From Spiroplasma litorale (GTDB lineage: Bacteria; Bacillota_I; Bacilli_A; Mycoplasmatales; Mycoplasmataceae), in assembly GCF_001267155.1 (NCBI RefSeq), contig NZ_CP012357.1, positions 1,054,001-1,118,000 of the forward strand: DNA of 64,000 nt. The letters run 5' to 3'. Positions 63,793 through 64,000 of this stretch are shown here, piece after piece. A program made the translations under genes and the position numbers. Under the pieces are notes generated by a model. The model did not search any database. It was not told the DNA's origin and saw only the letters and a program-made list of their open reading frames with translations. Each line of letters begins with the position of its first letter. The first letter of the stretch is position 1.

Positions 63793-64000
63793 TTATATGT
63801 TTAAAGTTTGATAACTTTTTTTAAACTTAATATTTTTATATTTTAGTGTTATTGTATAGATCAATATTAGTGTTGTACCAATCAAAATAATAAAATTAAT
63901 TGGACTTAAAGCTAAAAATACAATTATTAAAAATAATGATGATAGTGGGAATCATATGTTTGGTTTAATAAAATATAATAATGAGATGATCAAAGATATA
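63793..64000 (-). CDS. Membrane protein, C-terminal part (partial)
   Basis: The frame is open from the right edge to TAA at 63793; 68 residues are visible. Hydrophobic stretches (ISLIISLLYFIK, WFPLSSLFLIIVFLALSP, NFIILIGTTLILIYTIT) are followed by a basic tail ending SYQTLNI. One Trp is TGA. Its place upstream of the ATPase-like gene suggests an ABC permease, but this cannot be confirmed from the fragment. Confidence 0.65.

Overview
The window is a low-GC (roughly a quarter G+C) chromosomal segment of a mollicute. In almost every long gene, in-frame TGA codons fall where conserved tryptophans belong, so UGA is read as Trp (genetic code 4); the genes below are joined through those codons. The full S10-spc-alpha ribosomal order, the ECF transporter module downstream of rplQ, the many Cys-type lipoproteins and the purine riboswitch resemble the Spiroplasma/Mesoplasma/Entomoplasma branch. 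That placement is inference. I found no rRNA, tRNA, intact insertion sequence or CRISPR array.

Positions 1-10.3 kb (minus strand) hold a de novo purine operon purE-K-L-C-F-M-N-H, with purH running off the left edge. It is preceded by a guanine-type purine riboswitch with an intrinsic terminator. Stop and start codons overlap or nearly touch throughout. A complete set of this kind is unusual for Mollicutes.

Positions 10.5-30.1 kb (minus strand) carry the translation superoperon in the order rpsJ ... rplQ with secY-adk-map-infA inside it. After a terminator and a fresh promoter come ecfA1-ecfA2-ecfT-truA. Oddities are a 347-residue L29, an N-terminally extended S5, long Lys-rich N-termini on both Ecf ATPases, and the absence of rpmD.

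Positions 30.1-39.5 kb (minus strand) contain a giant FtsX-like ABC permease (1483 aa) and a pepF / small Cys-rich protein / alaS operon.

Positions 39.6-50.1 kb (plus strand) form the most interesting accessory region. Three tandem modules each pair a ~230-aa multi-span membrane protein with a ~775-aa lipoprotein. The membrane-protein mRNA looks leaderless, and the protein ends in F-Y-R-W-S-[I/M]-I-P. Each intergenic gap carries a hairpin just before the lipoprotein ribosome-binding site, and each lipoprotein except the third is followed closely by a terminator (the third has one a little further on). Two further membrane proteins close the array. The module's function is unknown; an uptake, surface-variation or host-interaction role is only a guess.

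Positions 50.2-64 kb are a patchwork of short operons: an ASCH-domain protein, a Vat-like acetyltransferase and a membrane protein; a MerR regulator with an aldo/keto reductase behind a 19-bp-spacer promoter; a secreted protein beside an ABC transporter with a large extracellular domain; a second ABC pair; GIY-YIG protein plus leucyl aminopeptidase; two related small lipoproteins; an ABC-ATPase relative with a broken Walker A motif; and a partial membrane gene at the right edge.
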